Shown: one piece after another, positions 1 to 7,837 of the stretch
How positions within the stretch are numbered: the stretch's first letter is position 1
Layout: each line of letters begins with the position of its first letter
Source of the DNA: Paenibacillus algorifonticola
GTDB taxonomy: Bacteria > Bacillota > Bacilli > Paenibacillales > Paenibacillaceae
Assembly: GCF_000971975.1 (NCBI RefSeq)
Contig: NZ_KQ040781.1
Span: forward strand, 1-64,000
Direction: 5' to 3'
Length of the DNA stretch: 64,000 nucleotides
The notes under the pieces: model-generated
What the model was told of the DNA's origin: nothing
Databases searched by the model: none
What the model saw: the letters and a program-made list of their open reading frames with translations, nothing else
Program-made: the position numbers and the translations under genes

Positions 1-82
1 GCCTAGGTAAACTTGGAACGTTAGTTCTATTGACTAGGAAGCACCCACCTCTAAGCGTTAGCGTAGGTGGTGTGTAGTTCAC
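1..82 (+). mobile_element. probable right end of an IS200/IS605-type element (tnpB tail and omega-RNA-like hairpin)
   Basis: The first 82 bases carry the hairpin CACCCACCT...AGGTGGTGTG followed by TAGTTCAC, the layout I know from 3' ends of IS605-type tnpB genes, where the end of the ORF, the guide-RNA scaffold and the right-end hairpin coincide. One frame is open from the window edge through the hairpin, ending RKHPPLSVSVGGV and a stop at about 76, compatible with a tnpB C-terminus. The rest of the element lies outside the window. The identification is by resemblance of the tail only. Confidence 0.42.
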
Positions 83-136
83 TGCATAATTGTACATAGA
101 TGTGGTATAACCGAAATAAAAAAGAGGAGTGTTATT

Positions 137-673
137 ATGGCGAGCTATGAATATACGTCCAAGAAGGAATTGTTGGAAGTCATCCACTCCAATTATTTAC
201 TGCTGGACAAGGAGTTTGATGAAATCAGCAATGATCAAAAGGATGACAGAATACCGGACGTGGATAAAACGCCTGCTGAAATAATCGCTTACCAGTTAGG
301 CTGGCTTGGTGTTGTGATGGGCTGGGATATGGATGAGAAAGCAGGGCGCCATGTCATTATGCCAACTCCAAATCATAAATGGAACCAGCTTGGTAGCCTG
401 TACCAGTCCTTTTACGAGCGGTACACTGCCCTTTCCCTGACTGAGCTTAGAGACTTATTCCGGAAGGAGGAGCAGCGCTGGCTGGAATGGATTGACACAT
501 TGACCGAGGACGAGCTGTTTATACAAGGCGCTCGCCATTGGACGGGCAGTAAGGAAAACTGGCCAATGGCCCGGTGGATTCATATTAATTCGGCTGCTCC
601 ATTTAAATCATTCCGTGCGAAAATAAGGAAATGGAAAAAATATAATATAAAGCGGGAAACATTAGCCCCATAG
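137..673 (+). CDS. ClbS/DfsB family four-helix protein
   Basis: A 178-residue protein matching the ClbS/DfsB (DUF1706) family: an N-terminal SKKELLEVIHSNY helix, a central AYQLGWLGVVMGWD segment where family members carry a helix with conserved aromatic residues, and a C-terminal WIHINSAAPFKSFRAKIRKWKK segment. ClbS itself hydrolyses colibactin, but most relatives are of unknown role, so no substrate is inferred. A GAGGAG ribosome site precedes the ATG. It stands alone between the IS605-like end and a convergent tetR gene. Confidence 0.8.
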   Translation: MASYEYTSKKELLEVIHSNYLLLDKEFDEISNDQKDDRIPDVDKTPAEIIAYQLGWLGVVMGWDMDEKAGRHVIMPTPNHKWNQLGSLYQSFYERYTALSLTELRDLFRKEEQRWLEWIDTLTEDELFIQGARHWTGSKENWPMARWIHINSAAPFKSFRAKIRKWKKYNIKRETLAP

Positions 674-704
674 TACGCTCCTATATTTTAAAACATCCGG
701 ATGT

Positions 705-1301
705 TCAGGGGATTTTAACCAGTGTGTCGAGATGTCTTGTAACGATGCTTTTCATCAATTCCTTGCTGAATCGCTCTGGATAGGTAACGCCATGCACGAC
801 AAGCCCGTCCACCAAGGCGTGAAGCCTTGCCGTTTCGTATTCAGCATCTATATTTGCTGTCGTTACGCCTTGCTGGATAAGGAGCTCTAACGACCTTCTT
901 AGGCCGCTGTAAATTTCCTCATAGGTGTTGAGGCTTATCGCTCGTATCGCTTCGCTAACAGACGCCCTCCCTGCGAAGGCTAGCCATATTTGCGCCTCTT
1001 GCATGCTTACTTCCTCCAGTGGCATTAGCTCCCAGATGACCAGCTCCATATCGTGGCGGAGCATTCCGGTAAAGGGCAGCGCTTGTATGCGCTGATTCAC
1101 CCGCTGCGAAACAAGCTGCATGGAAAAGGCCAGCAGCTCATCCTGCGAATTAAAATAATGTCTAATGGAGCCAAGCGACATGGTCATCTCATCGGCAACG
1201 TGGCGCACGGAGACGCTGTCCAGTCCTTCCCTCACAATAATGCGCCATACGGCTTCAGCAATTTGTTCTTTTCGTTTGTTGTGATCGACAATTTTAGGCA
1301 T
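705..1301 (-). CDS. TetR family transcriptional regulator
   Basis: 198 residues. Residues 8-55 form the TetR helix-turn-helix (EQIAEAVWRIIVREGLDSVSVRHVADEM, then SLGSIRHYF), followed by an all-helical ligand-binding domain of the BetI/TetR_C type. It is transcribed away from the membrane protein at 1399, and both promoters lie in the 97-bp gap, so that gene is the likely target. There is no Shine-Dalgarno before the ATG, and the -10 hexamer ends only 6 bases upstream, so the message may be leaderless. Ligand unknown. Confidence 0.85.
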   Translation of the reverse strand: MPKIVDHNKRKEQIAEAVWRIIVREGLDSVSVRHVADEMTMSLGSIRHYFNSQDELLAFSMQLVSQRVNQRIQALPFTGMLRHDMELVIWELMPLEEVSMQEAQIWLAFAGRASVSEAIRAISLNTYEEIYSGLRRSLELLIQQGVTTANIDAEYETARLHALVDGLVVHGVTYPERFSKELMKSIVTRHLDTLVKIP

Positions 1302-1307
1302 GAGTGT

Positions 1308-1336
1308 ATTATAGCGCAGTTGTTTTTTTAATACAA
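1308..1336 (-). promoter_or_regulatory. sigma-A promoter of the tetR gene
   Basis: On the minus strand TTGTAT (1336-1331) and TATAAT (1313-1308) are exactly 17 bases apart. The predicted start of transcription falls at or next to the ATG at 1301. Confidence 0.6.
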
Positions 1337-1348
1337 TTGAGCTATAAT
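1320..1348 (+). promoter_or_regulatory. sigma-A promoter of the membrane-protein gene
   Basis: TTGTTT (1320-1325) and TATAAT (1343-1348) with 17-base spacing. It overlaps the divergent tetR promoter, so one bound repressor could silence both. Confidence 0.5.
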
Positions 1349-1398
1349 AAAATCAACTTTTAAATAATACATTCGTACTAAAAAGGTGAGGGATACAA

Positions 1399-1950
1399 AT
1401 GGCCGTGTTTATTATTGGCTGTGAAATTGCTTTCTGGGTGTTTGTGCTGGCAGGTTTAGTCAGCCGCTATATGCTGCGCTCCCCGAAACTGGGAGCGTTT
1501 CTGCTGCTTTGTACCCCTGTTATCGATCTGGTGCTGCTTGCCGCGACTGTTATTCATCTCCGTGGCGGGGCGGAGGCAAGCTTCGTTCACGGTGTTGCCG
1601 CCATATATATCGGCTGCTCGATCGCTTATGGACATTCTATGATTCGCTGGGCAGATGTGCGGTTCGCCCATCGCTTTGCCGGAGGACCGGCACCACAGAA
1701 GAAAGTGAAAATGGGTGAAGAGCATGCCCGCAATGAGCGGGTAGGCTGGTTTCGCCATCTTGTCGCTTGGGCTATTGGATGTGCAGTGCTGTATGGCATG
1801 ATTGTAATGGTTAACGAGCCGACCCAGACAGTGGCTTTAAAGCAAATCATGGAATGGTGGACATGGGTGCTGGGCATTGATTTTGTTATCAGCTTCAGCT
1901 ATACGATCTGGCCAAGAAAGGCTAAAGCGACTAATGAAAAAGCCAGTTAA
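1399..1950 (+). CDS. small integral membrane protein
   Basis: 183 residues with about five hydrophobic segments: residues 1-22, 32-52, 61-80, 114-137 and 152-168. A charged loop (RFAHRFAGGPAPQKKVKMGEEHARNER split across residues 88-114) separates the third and fourth. It resembles uncharacterised YmcC-type membrane proteins of Bacillaceae; no transport or enzyme motif is visible. AGGTGAGG gives a good ribosome site. Its position opposite a tetR gene with overlapping promoters suggests TetR control. A strong hairpin terminator follows. Confidence 0.7.
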   Translation: MAVFIIGCEIAFWVFVLAGLVSRYMLRSPKLGAFLLLCTPVIDLVLLAATVIHLRGGAEASFVHGVAAIYIGCSIAYGHSMIRWADVRFAHRFAGGPAPQKKVKMGEEHARNERVGWFRHLVAWAIGCAVLYGMIVMVNEPTQTVALKQIMEWWTWVLGIDFVISFSYTIWPRKAKATNEKAS

Positions 1951-1974
1951 CTAATGAGCAGGTGAAGTGTGAAC

Positions 1975-2035
1975 AAAAAGAACGAAGCGGAGGCGCTTCT
2001 TCCTCTTGGAAGAGCAGCTCTGCTTCGTTCTTTTT
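1975..2035 (+). terminator. intrinsic terminator, possibly bidirectional
   Basis: A 14-bp stem, AAAAAGAACGAAGC pairing with GCTTCGTTCTTTTT, encloses a second small hairpin and ends in a T run. It closes the membrane-protein gene before the two-component operon. Confidence 0.75.
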
Positions 2036-2180
2036 GCTATACGGCTATGCAGCATGCCCCACCTCCTGAAAAAAGATTGGGTATAATAGCTATGATCGAA
2101 CCGCTCTGAATAGAATGGGCACATAAAAGCCATAGCTGATTGTTAAAGTAAGGATCAATATGGGTAGAAGAGGAATTCAA

Positions 2181-2864
2181 ATGATGAATAAAACTTTATT
2201 GCTAGTTGAAGATGAAAGCTTGATTCGGGAAGTGATAGCCGATTATTTCAAGATGAGCGGCTGGCGCGTATTTGAGGCGGAAAATGGCAAGGAAGCGCTG
2301 CTCTGGCTGGGCACCGTGCAGACCGATCTGATCATACTTGACATTATGATGCCGCAATTGGATGGCTTCGAGGTATGCCGGCAGGTGCGGAGCCGTTTGG
2401 CCATTCCGATTATTTTATTAACGGCTAGATCAAGCGATGAAGATAAAATTATGGGGTTTGAGCTAGGTGCCGACGATTATGTGACTAAGCCGTTTAGTCC
2501 TAAGGTGCTGCTGGCGCGGGCAGCCGCCTTAATGAAACGGGTGGAGGGCAGCGTCGTGCTGCAGCCGAATATTTTAAAATTTGGTGAAGCGCTGCTTAAT
2601 TTGACGGCTCACCGTTTGGATGTGTTCGGTGCCGAGGTGGTGCTTGCGCCCAAAGAATACGAATTGCTGTTGTTTTTAATTAAAAATAAAGGCATTGTTC
2701 TGCGCAGGGACGTCATTTTGAACCAAATTTGGGGGATGGATTTTGAAGGGGATTCCCGCGTAGTTGATTCCCATATTAAGAAGCTCCGGAGCAAGCTCGG
2801 CTTTGAGGCTCGGCATATTCGTACCGTTATTGGTACGGGATATAAATTTGAGGAGGAGCCGTGA
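2181..2864 (+). CDS. OmpR-family response regulator
   Basis: Receiver domain at residues 4-118, with the acidic pair ED at 10-11, phospho-acceptor D54 in LIILDIMMP, the switch threonine in LLTARSS and the lysine in YVTKPFSP. A winged-helix Trans_reg_C domain follows (AHRLDVFGAEVVLAPKEYELLLFL..., ending GTGYKFEE). I chose ATG 2181 because GAAGAGGAA sits 5-6 bases upstream; an in-frame ATG at 2160 would add seven residues not typical of the family. It overlaps the kinase gene by 4 bp, so the two form one translationally coupled system. The regulon is unknown. Confidence 0.88.
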   Translation: MMNKTLLLVEDESLIREVIADYFKMSGWRVFEAENGKEALLWLGTVQTDLIILDIMMPQLDGFEVCRQVRSRLAIPIILLTARSSDEDKIMGFELGADDYVTKPFSPKVLLARAAALMKRVEGSVVLQPNILKFGEALLNLTAHRLDVFGAEVVLAPKEYELLLFLIKNKGIVLRRDVILNQIWGMDFEGDSRVVDSHIKKLRSKLGFEARHIRTVIGTGYKFEEEP

Positions 2865-4627
2865 AGAAGCGGGGAGTTACTTTTAAACTATTCATTATGA
2901 CCGTTGTTTTTTTTCTTTGTTTTTACGGCATGGTCATTCTTTGTCAGCTGCTGCTCTTTGACCAATTCTATGAATATCAGAAAATAAACGGCAATGAAAA
3001 GCAGCTGGCGAAATTTGCCCAAAACTATGCCCAGACGGGCTGGAGCTCCAGCAAAACGTCTAATGAAGCTGCCCGTTTTATGCTTCAAAATAAAACCCAG
3101 CTCGCCATTCTAACACTGGAGGGAAAAGTGAGAATGGATGATCCTTATCACATCACATTGAAAACGGACGATCATAATTTATATGTCGTTCCCTTGTCCT
3201 TGTTCTTGAACAACTACGAAACGGAATTTCGGGCAGCCGGCATTCAGACGGGGAACCTTGTAACGGTGGAAGGGGAGATGGAACCTGTAGCACAATCGAT
3301 GAATCAGGTGCTTTATCCGTTAAGCATCCACAAAACGGGCCGGCCTAGTGTAGGCTACACATCCAATGAGACGCTAGGGGGAGAGCATAAGAAGGTTACC
3401 GGCATCGTCACCGAATTGATTCAGCCTGTTTCGAGGACGTATACGACGCGGCAAGGTATTATGCTGGATGCGATAAGCGAATGGTTTCCACTCAGTGAGG
3501 AGCGGATGGCAAAGCTTGAAAACATGGAGGTTGTAGAGGAGAAGTGGACGCAAACATGGTCCGGTGTCCGCAATTCGGTCATGATTTATCCTGTTAAGCA
3601 GCAATCGGGAGAAGTGGATTTGCTGTTTTCAGTGACCTCTCTACAGGAAATCGGCGAAACGAATCAAGCTTTGCGTTGGTTTTACGTCTATTTAGGCGTG
3701 GGGGGATTTCTCCTAATCGTCGTTCTATCGTTCTTTTTCTCCAAAATGGTTACACGACCGCTCATTTCGATGAACAATGCGGCCAAAAGAATGGTGCAGC
3801 TCGATTTCAGCATGCATGAGCCGATTCGGCAAAACGATGAGCTGGGAAGTTTATCCAGCAGCCTTCATACGCTCTCACGCAGCTTGGACACTGCCTTAGG
3901 GGAACTGAAGGAGGCAAATCAGCAGCTCGTGAAAGACATTGAGGAGAAGCAAAGGATGGAGCAGGTTCAGCAGGAGTTTTTCGCAAATGCCTCTCATGAG
4001 CTGAAAACGCCGCTTAGTATTGTGAAAAGCTTCAGCGAAGGGCTTCAGGATGGCGTAGGTGCTGGGAAACAGGACCACTATTTAAAAGTGATTGTAGAGG
4101 AAGCGCAGAACATGGAAATGCTCGTGGAGGATATGCTCAATTTGGCTACGCTGCAATCCGATACGTTCAAGCTGCGAAAAAGCACATTTATGCTTAGCGA
4201 GCTGCTTGAGGAAGTGACAGGAAATTATGTCCATATTCTACAAGGCAAGCAGCTTGAAGCTACCGTTATGACGAGCAACGAGCTCCCGCTGTATGCCGAC
4301 GTGAGATGGATGAAGCATGTGCTCTCGAATTTTATAAGCAATGCGATTCAGCATGCGCAGGAAAACAGCGCCATTACGATTCAGATCGAGGGGAAAGGGA
4401 GGCGGCTGCTTTTCTCCATTGAAAATGTTGGCGATACGATTCCCGAGGAAAAGCTGGAGAAAATATGGCAGCGTTTTTACCGCGTCGAAAGCTCGCGCAA
4501 TCGGCGAACGGGAGGCACGGGACTGGGGCTCTCTATTGTGAAACGGATTTTAGAGCTCCATGAAAGCGAGTACCAGGCTCAAAATACCGAAAATGGCGTG
4601 AAATTCACGGTTATTTTTAAAGGCTGA
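2861..4627 (+). CDS. membrane sensor histidine kinase
   Basis: 588 residues starting at GTG 2861 (ATG-like overlap GTGA with the regulator stop). First membrane segment about residues 10-32, extracytoplasmic sensor about 33-268, second membrane segment about 270-292, HAMP linker, coiled coil, HisKA with H379 in ASHELKTPLS, and HATPase_c with FISNAIQHA (N box) and TGGTGLGLSIVKRIL (G2). G1 is NVGDTIPEE rather than the usual DNG-type box, as in several VanS/PhoR-like kinases. The extracellular domain gives no ligand clue. Confidence 0.88.
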   Translation: MKKRGVTFKLFIMTVVFFLCFYGMVILCQLLLFDQFYEYQKINGNEKQLAKFAQNYAQTGWSSSKTSNEAARFMLQNKTQLAILTLEGKVRMDDPYHITLKTDDHNLYVVPLSLFLNNYETEFRAAGIQTGNLVTVEGEMEPVAQSMNQVLYPLSIHKTGRPSVGYTSNETLGGEHKKVTGIVTELIQPVSRTYTTRQGIMLDAISEWFPLSEERMAKLENMEVVEEKWTQTWSGVRNSVMIYPVKQQSGEVDLLFSVTSLQEIGETNQALRWFYVYLGVGGFLLIVVLSFFFSKMVTRPLISMNNAAKRMVQLDFSMHEPIRQNDELGSLSSSLHTLSRSLDTALGELKEANQQLVKDIEEKQRMEQVQQEFFANASHELKTPLSIVKSFSEGLQDGVGAGKQDHYLKVIVEEAQNMEMLVEDMLNLATLQSDTFKLRKSTFMLSELLEEVTGNYVHILQGKQLEATVMTSNELPLYADVRWMKHVLSNFISNAIQHAQENSAITIQIEGKGRRLLFSIENVGDTIPEEKLEKIWQRFYRVESSRNRRTGGTGLGLSIVKRILELHESEYQAQNTENGVKFTVIFKG

Positions 4628-4793
4628 TGCCTGCCTTAGTGAAATCGATCCCGCTGGCAGTGGAAGAGCGGTATTTTCATAGCCGAATTTCCCTGCAAAA
4701 CCTGGAAGGCCAGCCACTTGGCAAGCTTGACTAGCCAGGCTGATAACAGCTAATATAGATAAATGAAGTCTTGTATTGAGGGGAATGACCCGC

Positions 4794-5198
4794 ATGAAAT
4801 ATTCAAAAGCTACTAACTATGCTCTTCATACGATGCTGTTTCTTGTGGCGACCAGCCCGGATAAGCCGGTTGGGGTTCAGCAGCTGGCAGAGCGGCAGCA
4901 GGTATCGCCTACCTATTTGTCCAAAATATTGACCAAGCTGGTTAAGGCGGGTATGATTGAATCCGCTTCGGGCGCTAACGGTGGATATAAGCTAAAGCGC
5001 AATTGGGAACAAATATCGTTTTTAGATATTATTCATGCCATTGAAGGCACGGCCTCCTTGTTTGATTGCTCGCTGAATCATAATGCCGCTTGTTTAATTC
5101 AACAGGTGATGGTGTCGGCTGAGGAGAAGATGGAGGAGCATCTAAGAAATCAAACGATATTCGAGCTTGCTCAAAAAATGCCGAAACATTTAGCATAG
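4794..5198 (+). CDS. Rrf2 family transcriptional regulator
   Basis: 134 residues. MKYSKATNYALHTMLFLVA and the wing QVSPTYLSKILTKLVKAGMIESASGANGGYKL are the Rrf2 DNA-binding fold. The cluster-binding loop has only two cysteines, in DCSLNHNAAC (C-x7-C); IscR and NsrR have three, so Fe-S binding is uncertain and a redox role is equally possible. ATG 4794 is preceded by GAGGGG at proper spacing; a TTG at 4776 is in frame but lacks a site. The next gene on the strand is ogt-like, with a hairpin terminator between. Confidence 0.85.
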   Translation: MKYSKATNYALHTMLFLVATSPDKPVGVQQLAERQQVSPTYLSKILTKLVKAGMIESASGANGGYKLKRNWEQISFLDIIHAIEGTASLFDCSLNHNAACLIQQVMVSAEEKMEEHLRNQTIFELAQKMPKHLA

Positions 5199-5205
5199 AC
5201 GGATG

Positions 5206-5257
5206 CCCATAGACTGGACGCTTGGATTAAAAGCGCTTAGGCTGTGGGTTTCTTTTT
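5206..5257 (+). terminator. intrinsic terminator after the Rrf2 gene
   Basis: Outer stem CCCATAG/CTGTGGG (one G-U pair), inner stem CGCTT/AAGCG, then TTTCTTTTT. Confidence 0.5.
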
Positions 5258-5288
5258 CGTGATATATATTAGGAAAGGACGAGGGCTG

Positions 5289-5840
5289 ATGAGAACGGAT
5301 ATGATGTGGATGAAGCTGGAGCTTGCCAGGCAAAGGTGGGTATTGCTTGCAACGGAGCGTGGGCTGTGCCGAATTGTATTCCCGCATGAGGATCTGGAAG
5401 GCTGGCGCGATTGGATGAACAAAGTAGCGCCCGGTAAGGAGCCGCGGGAAGATGCGGAGGCGATTAGACGCATGGGCATTGTGGAATGGCTGGAGCGTTA
5501 TTTTGCCGGGGAACGCTGCTCGTTTGCGGAAATACCGCTCGATTTAATCGGGACGACCTTTCAGCAGCAAGTGTGGACCGCGCTTGGTCAGGTGCCTTAC
5601 GGTGAGACTCGAACCTATGGCGATATTGCAGCAGCCATCGGACGGCCTCAGGCAGTACGGGCTGTCGGTGCTGCGAATGGCGCCAACCCGATTCCGATTT
5701 TGCTGCCCTGCCACCGAATTGTTGGGGCGAATCGCAAGCTGACAGGCTTTCGCGGGGGTCTGGAGATGAAGCGCAGGCTGCTTGCGCTGGAGCGCATTGA
5801 AGGCATAGCAGACGGTGGGCATGCGAGGTTTCAATTTTAG
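5289..5840 (+). CDS. ogt: methylated-DNA--protein-cysteine S-methyltransferase
   Basis: 183 residues. The suicide-cysteine motif PCHRIVG with the following TGFRGGLEMKRRLLALE and the upstream helix-turn-helix TFQQQVWTALGQVPYGETRTYGDIAAAIGRPQAVRAVGAANGANPIPI (read in pieces) are diagnostic. The protein transfers the methyl group of O6-methylguanine or O4-methylthymine to its own cysteine. The N-terminal half is the usual small Ada-like domain and there is no AdaA metal-binding domain, so it is the stand-alone Ogt/AdaB type. ATG 5289 follows GGAC-GAGGG; longer in-frame extensions lack a ribosome site. Confidence 0.92.
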   Translation: MRTDMMWMKLELARQRWVLLATERGLCRIVFPHEDLEGWRDWMNKVAPGKEPREDAEAIRRMGIVEWLERYFAGERCSFAEIPLDLIGTTFQQQVWTALGQVPYGETRTYGDIAAAIGRPQAVRAVGAANGANPIPILLPCHRIVGANRKLTGFRGGLEMKRRLLALERIEGIADGGHARFQF

Positions 5841-5880
5841 CGTAAAACAGTTGGATTTGAAGTTGAGGTTTGTTATTTTG

Positions 5881-5930
5881 AAAAAGCGTCAAGCTTGGAC
5901 AGTTTCATCTCGTCCAAGCTTGACGCTTTT
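5881..5930. terminator. bidirectional intrinsic terminator
   Basis: A perfect 19-bp stem (AAAAGCGTCAAGCTTGGAC against its complement) with an 11-base loop and T runs on both strands. It serves the convergent ogt and WYL genes. Confidence 0.85.
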
Positions 5931-5979
5931 ATTTGCTTACGGTTTATTAGGATTTGTTGCTTTCAAACTCTTTACAAGC

Positions 5980-6924
5980 TTATTTCTCATTGTTTGCTTG
6001 CGGGACTGTACGCAGTTTGTAAATATCCATTAATTTATTGATTCTTCGAATAAGCTCCAATCGTACATGTTCAGGCTCGAGACATTCGCATTTATCGGCA
6101 AACCCAAGCAAATAACTGTAGCCAAGGTCATTTTCTTTGAATGGAAAAGAAACGAGCCATTTATTTTTTGCATAAGGTTCGACGTTTTCCTCCCCGCAGT
6201 ACTCCACCATAAAGTCACGAAGCGATTCATCAATAAGAAGCTTAATGGCAATCGTCTGTTTCTCGGTTGTTTCGAACATTTCGGGCCCAATTTCCCTAGG
6301 TACAAAGCTTTCATTAAGGGGTTTAAGAGAGGAAATGCGAGATAATTTAAACGTACGAAAATCCTGTTTGGCCGTACAATAGCCCTGTAAATACCAATTC
6401 GAATTTTTCAGTACTAAACGATAGGGCTCGATTTTTCTCTGAGTCCGCTTGCTATTTTGGTCAGAATATTTAAACGACAATAGCCTCTTCTCATTAATCG
6501 CATTTTTCATTTCCTCGAAGTTTGGCTTTACGCTTCGGTTACCTAGCCAAGGCGTATGATCGATGGATATTTGATTTTCAAAATCCTTCATTTGCTCTTC
6601 GGAAACGAGCCCCTTTACTTTTGCAATCGTATTTAGAATTTCTTCACTAGACATAGAAGACTGAATGCTGTTGAGCCCAATTAATAAGGCCGTGATATCC
6701 GAAACCGTAAATAGCTTTTTTTCTATTTTGTAGGCTTCCATAATGCCAATACCACCATGAACACCGGGGTGGGAAATAATGGGAATTCCAGCTCTGTTTA
6801 TGGCTTCTATATCTCGAAAAATCGTGCGAGGGGTGACTTCAAACATTTTCGCAAGGGTAGAAGTACTGACCTTATTACGCTCAAGCAGCAGCATAACGAT
6901 AGATAATAATCGATCAATCTTCAA
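5980..6924 (-). CDS. HTH-WYL family transcriptional regulator
   Basis: 314 residues. N-terminal HTH_11 domain (KIDRLLSIVMLLLERNKVS, then TPRTIFRDIEAINRAGIP), a WYL domain at about 125-290 with IEPYRLVLKNSNWYLQGYC and FKLSRI, and a WCX-type C-terminus. These DeoR-like regulators usually sense a small ligand through WYL. I placed the start at TTG 6924 because AAGGGTG lies six bases upstream; an upstream ATG at 7053 would add 43 residues unlike the family. The 20-bp inverted repeat just upstream and the ruined oxidoreductase/transporter genes facing away suggest it once controlled those genes. Confidence 0.85.
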   Translation of the reverse strand: MKIDRLLSIVMLLLERNKVSTSTLAKMFEVTPRTIFRDIEAINRAGIPIISHPGVHGGIGIMEAYKIEKKLFTVSDITALLIGLNSIQSSMSSEEILNTIAKVKGLVSEEQMKDFENQISIDHTPWLGNRSVKPNFEEMKNAINEKRLLSFKYSDQNSKRTQRKIEPYRLVLKNSNWYLQGYCTAKQDFRTFKLSRISSLKPLNESFVPREIGPEMFETTEKQTIAIKLLIDESLRDFMVEYCGEENVEPYAKNKWLVSFPFKENDLGYSYLLGFADKCECLEPEHVRLELIRRINKLMDIYKLRTVPQANNEK

Positions 6925-6965
6925 TGGATTCACCCTTGTTTTTTTATTTTTTTTACGAAAAAAAC

Positions 6966-6985
6966 TATGACATACTGTTGTCATA
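6966..6985. promoter_or_regulatory. inverted repeat, candidate WYL-regulator operator
   Basis: TATGACA, six bases, TGTCATA: a perfect 7-bp inverted repeat 41 bases upstream of the regulator start, in the divergent intergenic region. Confidence 0.5.
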
Positions 6986-7126
6986 ATTCTATATGATAAC
7001 TTTAAATATGTCGAGGGACATAAACGAACAAATCCAAATTTATAAGGGAGCATGAAGGGCGTTTTTCAATGTATGTAGTTTAATCTAGGGGCTTACCTAA
7101 ACTCTCAATTAATGGAGGTATGAAGT

Positions 7127-7308
7127 ATGAAATTAATGGTAACCGGGGCAACGGGACAGCTTGGAGCATTAAGCGTCGAATCATTGCTGCAGCTAGTACC
7201 TGCAATCAGCCGGGAATGGCAAAGTAGGATGGGCCGGCTGCCGCGATTATGCAGAGGCCGCAGCTCGCGTGCTGGCTGGTGAAGGCCATGAGCATACGAT
7301 TTGGTTCT
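7127..7308 (+). pseudogene. NmrA/SDR-type NAD(P)-dependent reductase remnant
   Basis: A good start (GGAGG, ATG 7127) opens MKLMVTGATGQLGALSVES, the Rossmann glycine-rich start of the YwnB/NmrA-like reductases. After about 20 codons the reading jumps to another frame, in which SAGNGKVGW, then RDYAEAAARVLAGEGHEHTI, is the family's C-terminal region. Roughly 100-plus central codons are missing and the frame is shifted, so no functional reductase can be made. It runs directly into the transporter remnant. Confidence 0.75.
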
Positions 7309-7685
7309 TCTCGGCTATTACGCCGGTATCAACGATTGCTTTCATTGTCATGCTGCATATTTGTCTTATGATTGGCGTTTTATTGGTGTGGATGCCTGCC
7401 CAAACGAATGGGATGAATCAGCTTCCGCGTCACATGCACCCAGATGGAACAGCTATTATGAATACGCTCATTCAGATTGCAGGCGCAATTGGAATGGCAG
7501 TGGCGGTGAGCGTCATGACTTCCGGTGCAAATCATTATATGAAAACAGTGGCTGGGGAAGTCGGTTCGCCATTTACACCAGCAGCGCTTACTGCCGGAAT
7601 TCAGAATGCCTTTTTGTTTGTCCTGTCCGTTGCAGTAGCAGGGGCCATCGTTGGACTGTTTATTAAACGTGTAAAAGCTGCCTAA
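7309..7685 (+). pseudogene. C-terminal remnant of a DHA2-type MFS transporter
   Basis: In the same frame as the preceding reductase tail, the segment from about AITPVSTIAFIVMLH through MPAQTNGMNQLP and HPDGTAIMNTLIQIAG to a final hydrophobic helix matches the last three or four membrane segments of 14-TM DHA2 drug transporters (MPAQTNGLNQLP-type loop). About three quarters of the gene is gone. There is no own start, so it is a relic left by a deletion that fused two genes. Confidence 0.75.
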
Positions 7686-7717
7686 TTAAATCAAGACCAA
7701 ATAAAATAGAGACATAA

Positions 7718-7759
7718 TCAACGGATAACTAGTTTAGTTAGCTAGCCGTTGATTTTTTT
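7718..7759 (+). terminator. intrinsic terminator
   Basis: TCAACGG...CCGTTGA stem with inner CTAG pairing, followed by TTTTTTT. It isolates the pseudogene from the uvrA-like operon. Confidence 0.7.
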
Positions 7760-7837
7760 CATGAAAAGACGTGGAAAGTGGGAAATGGTTGTTTTGAGCT
7801 TTTTCCAACCTGCTTGATTCGTTTAGGAGGTTAACGG

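Noticed and set aside
692..705. AACATCCGGATGTT palindrome between the ClbS-like gene and tetR
   Set aside because: The usable stem is only five base pairs around a CCGG loop and has no T run, too weak to call a terminator.
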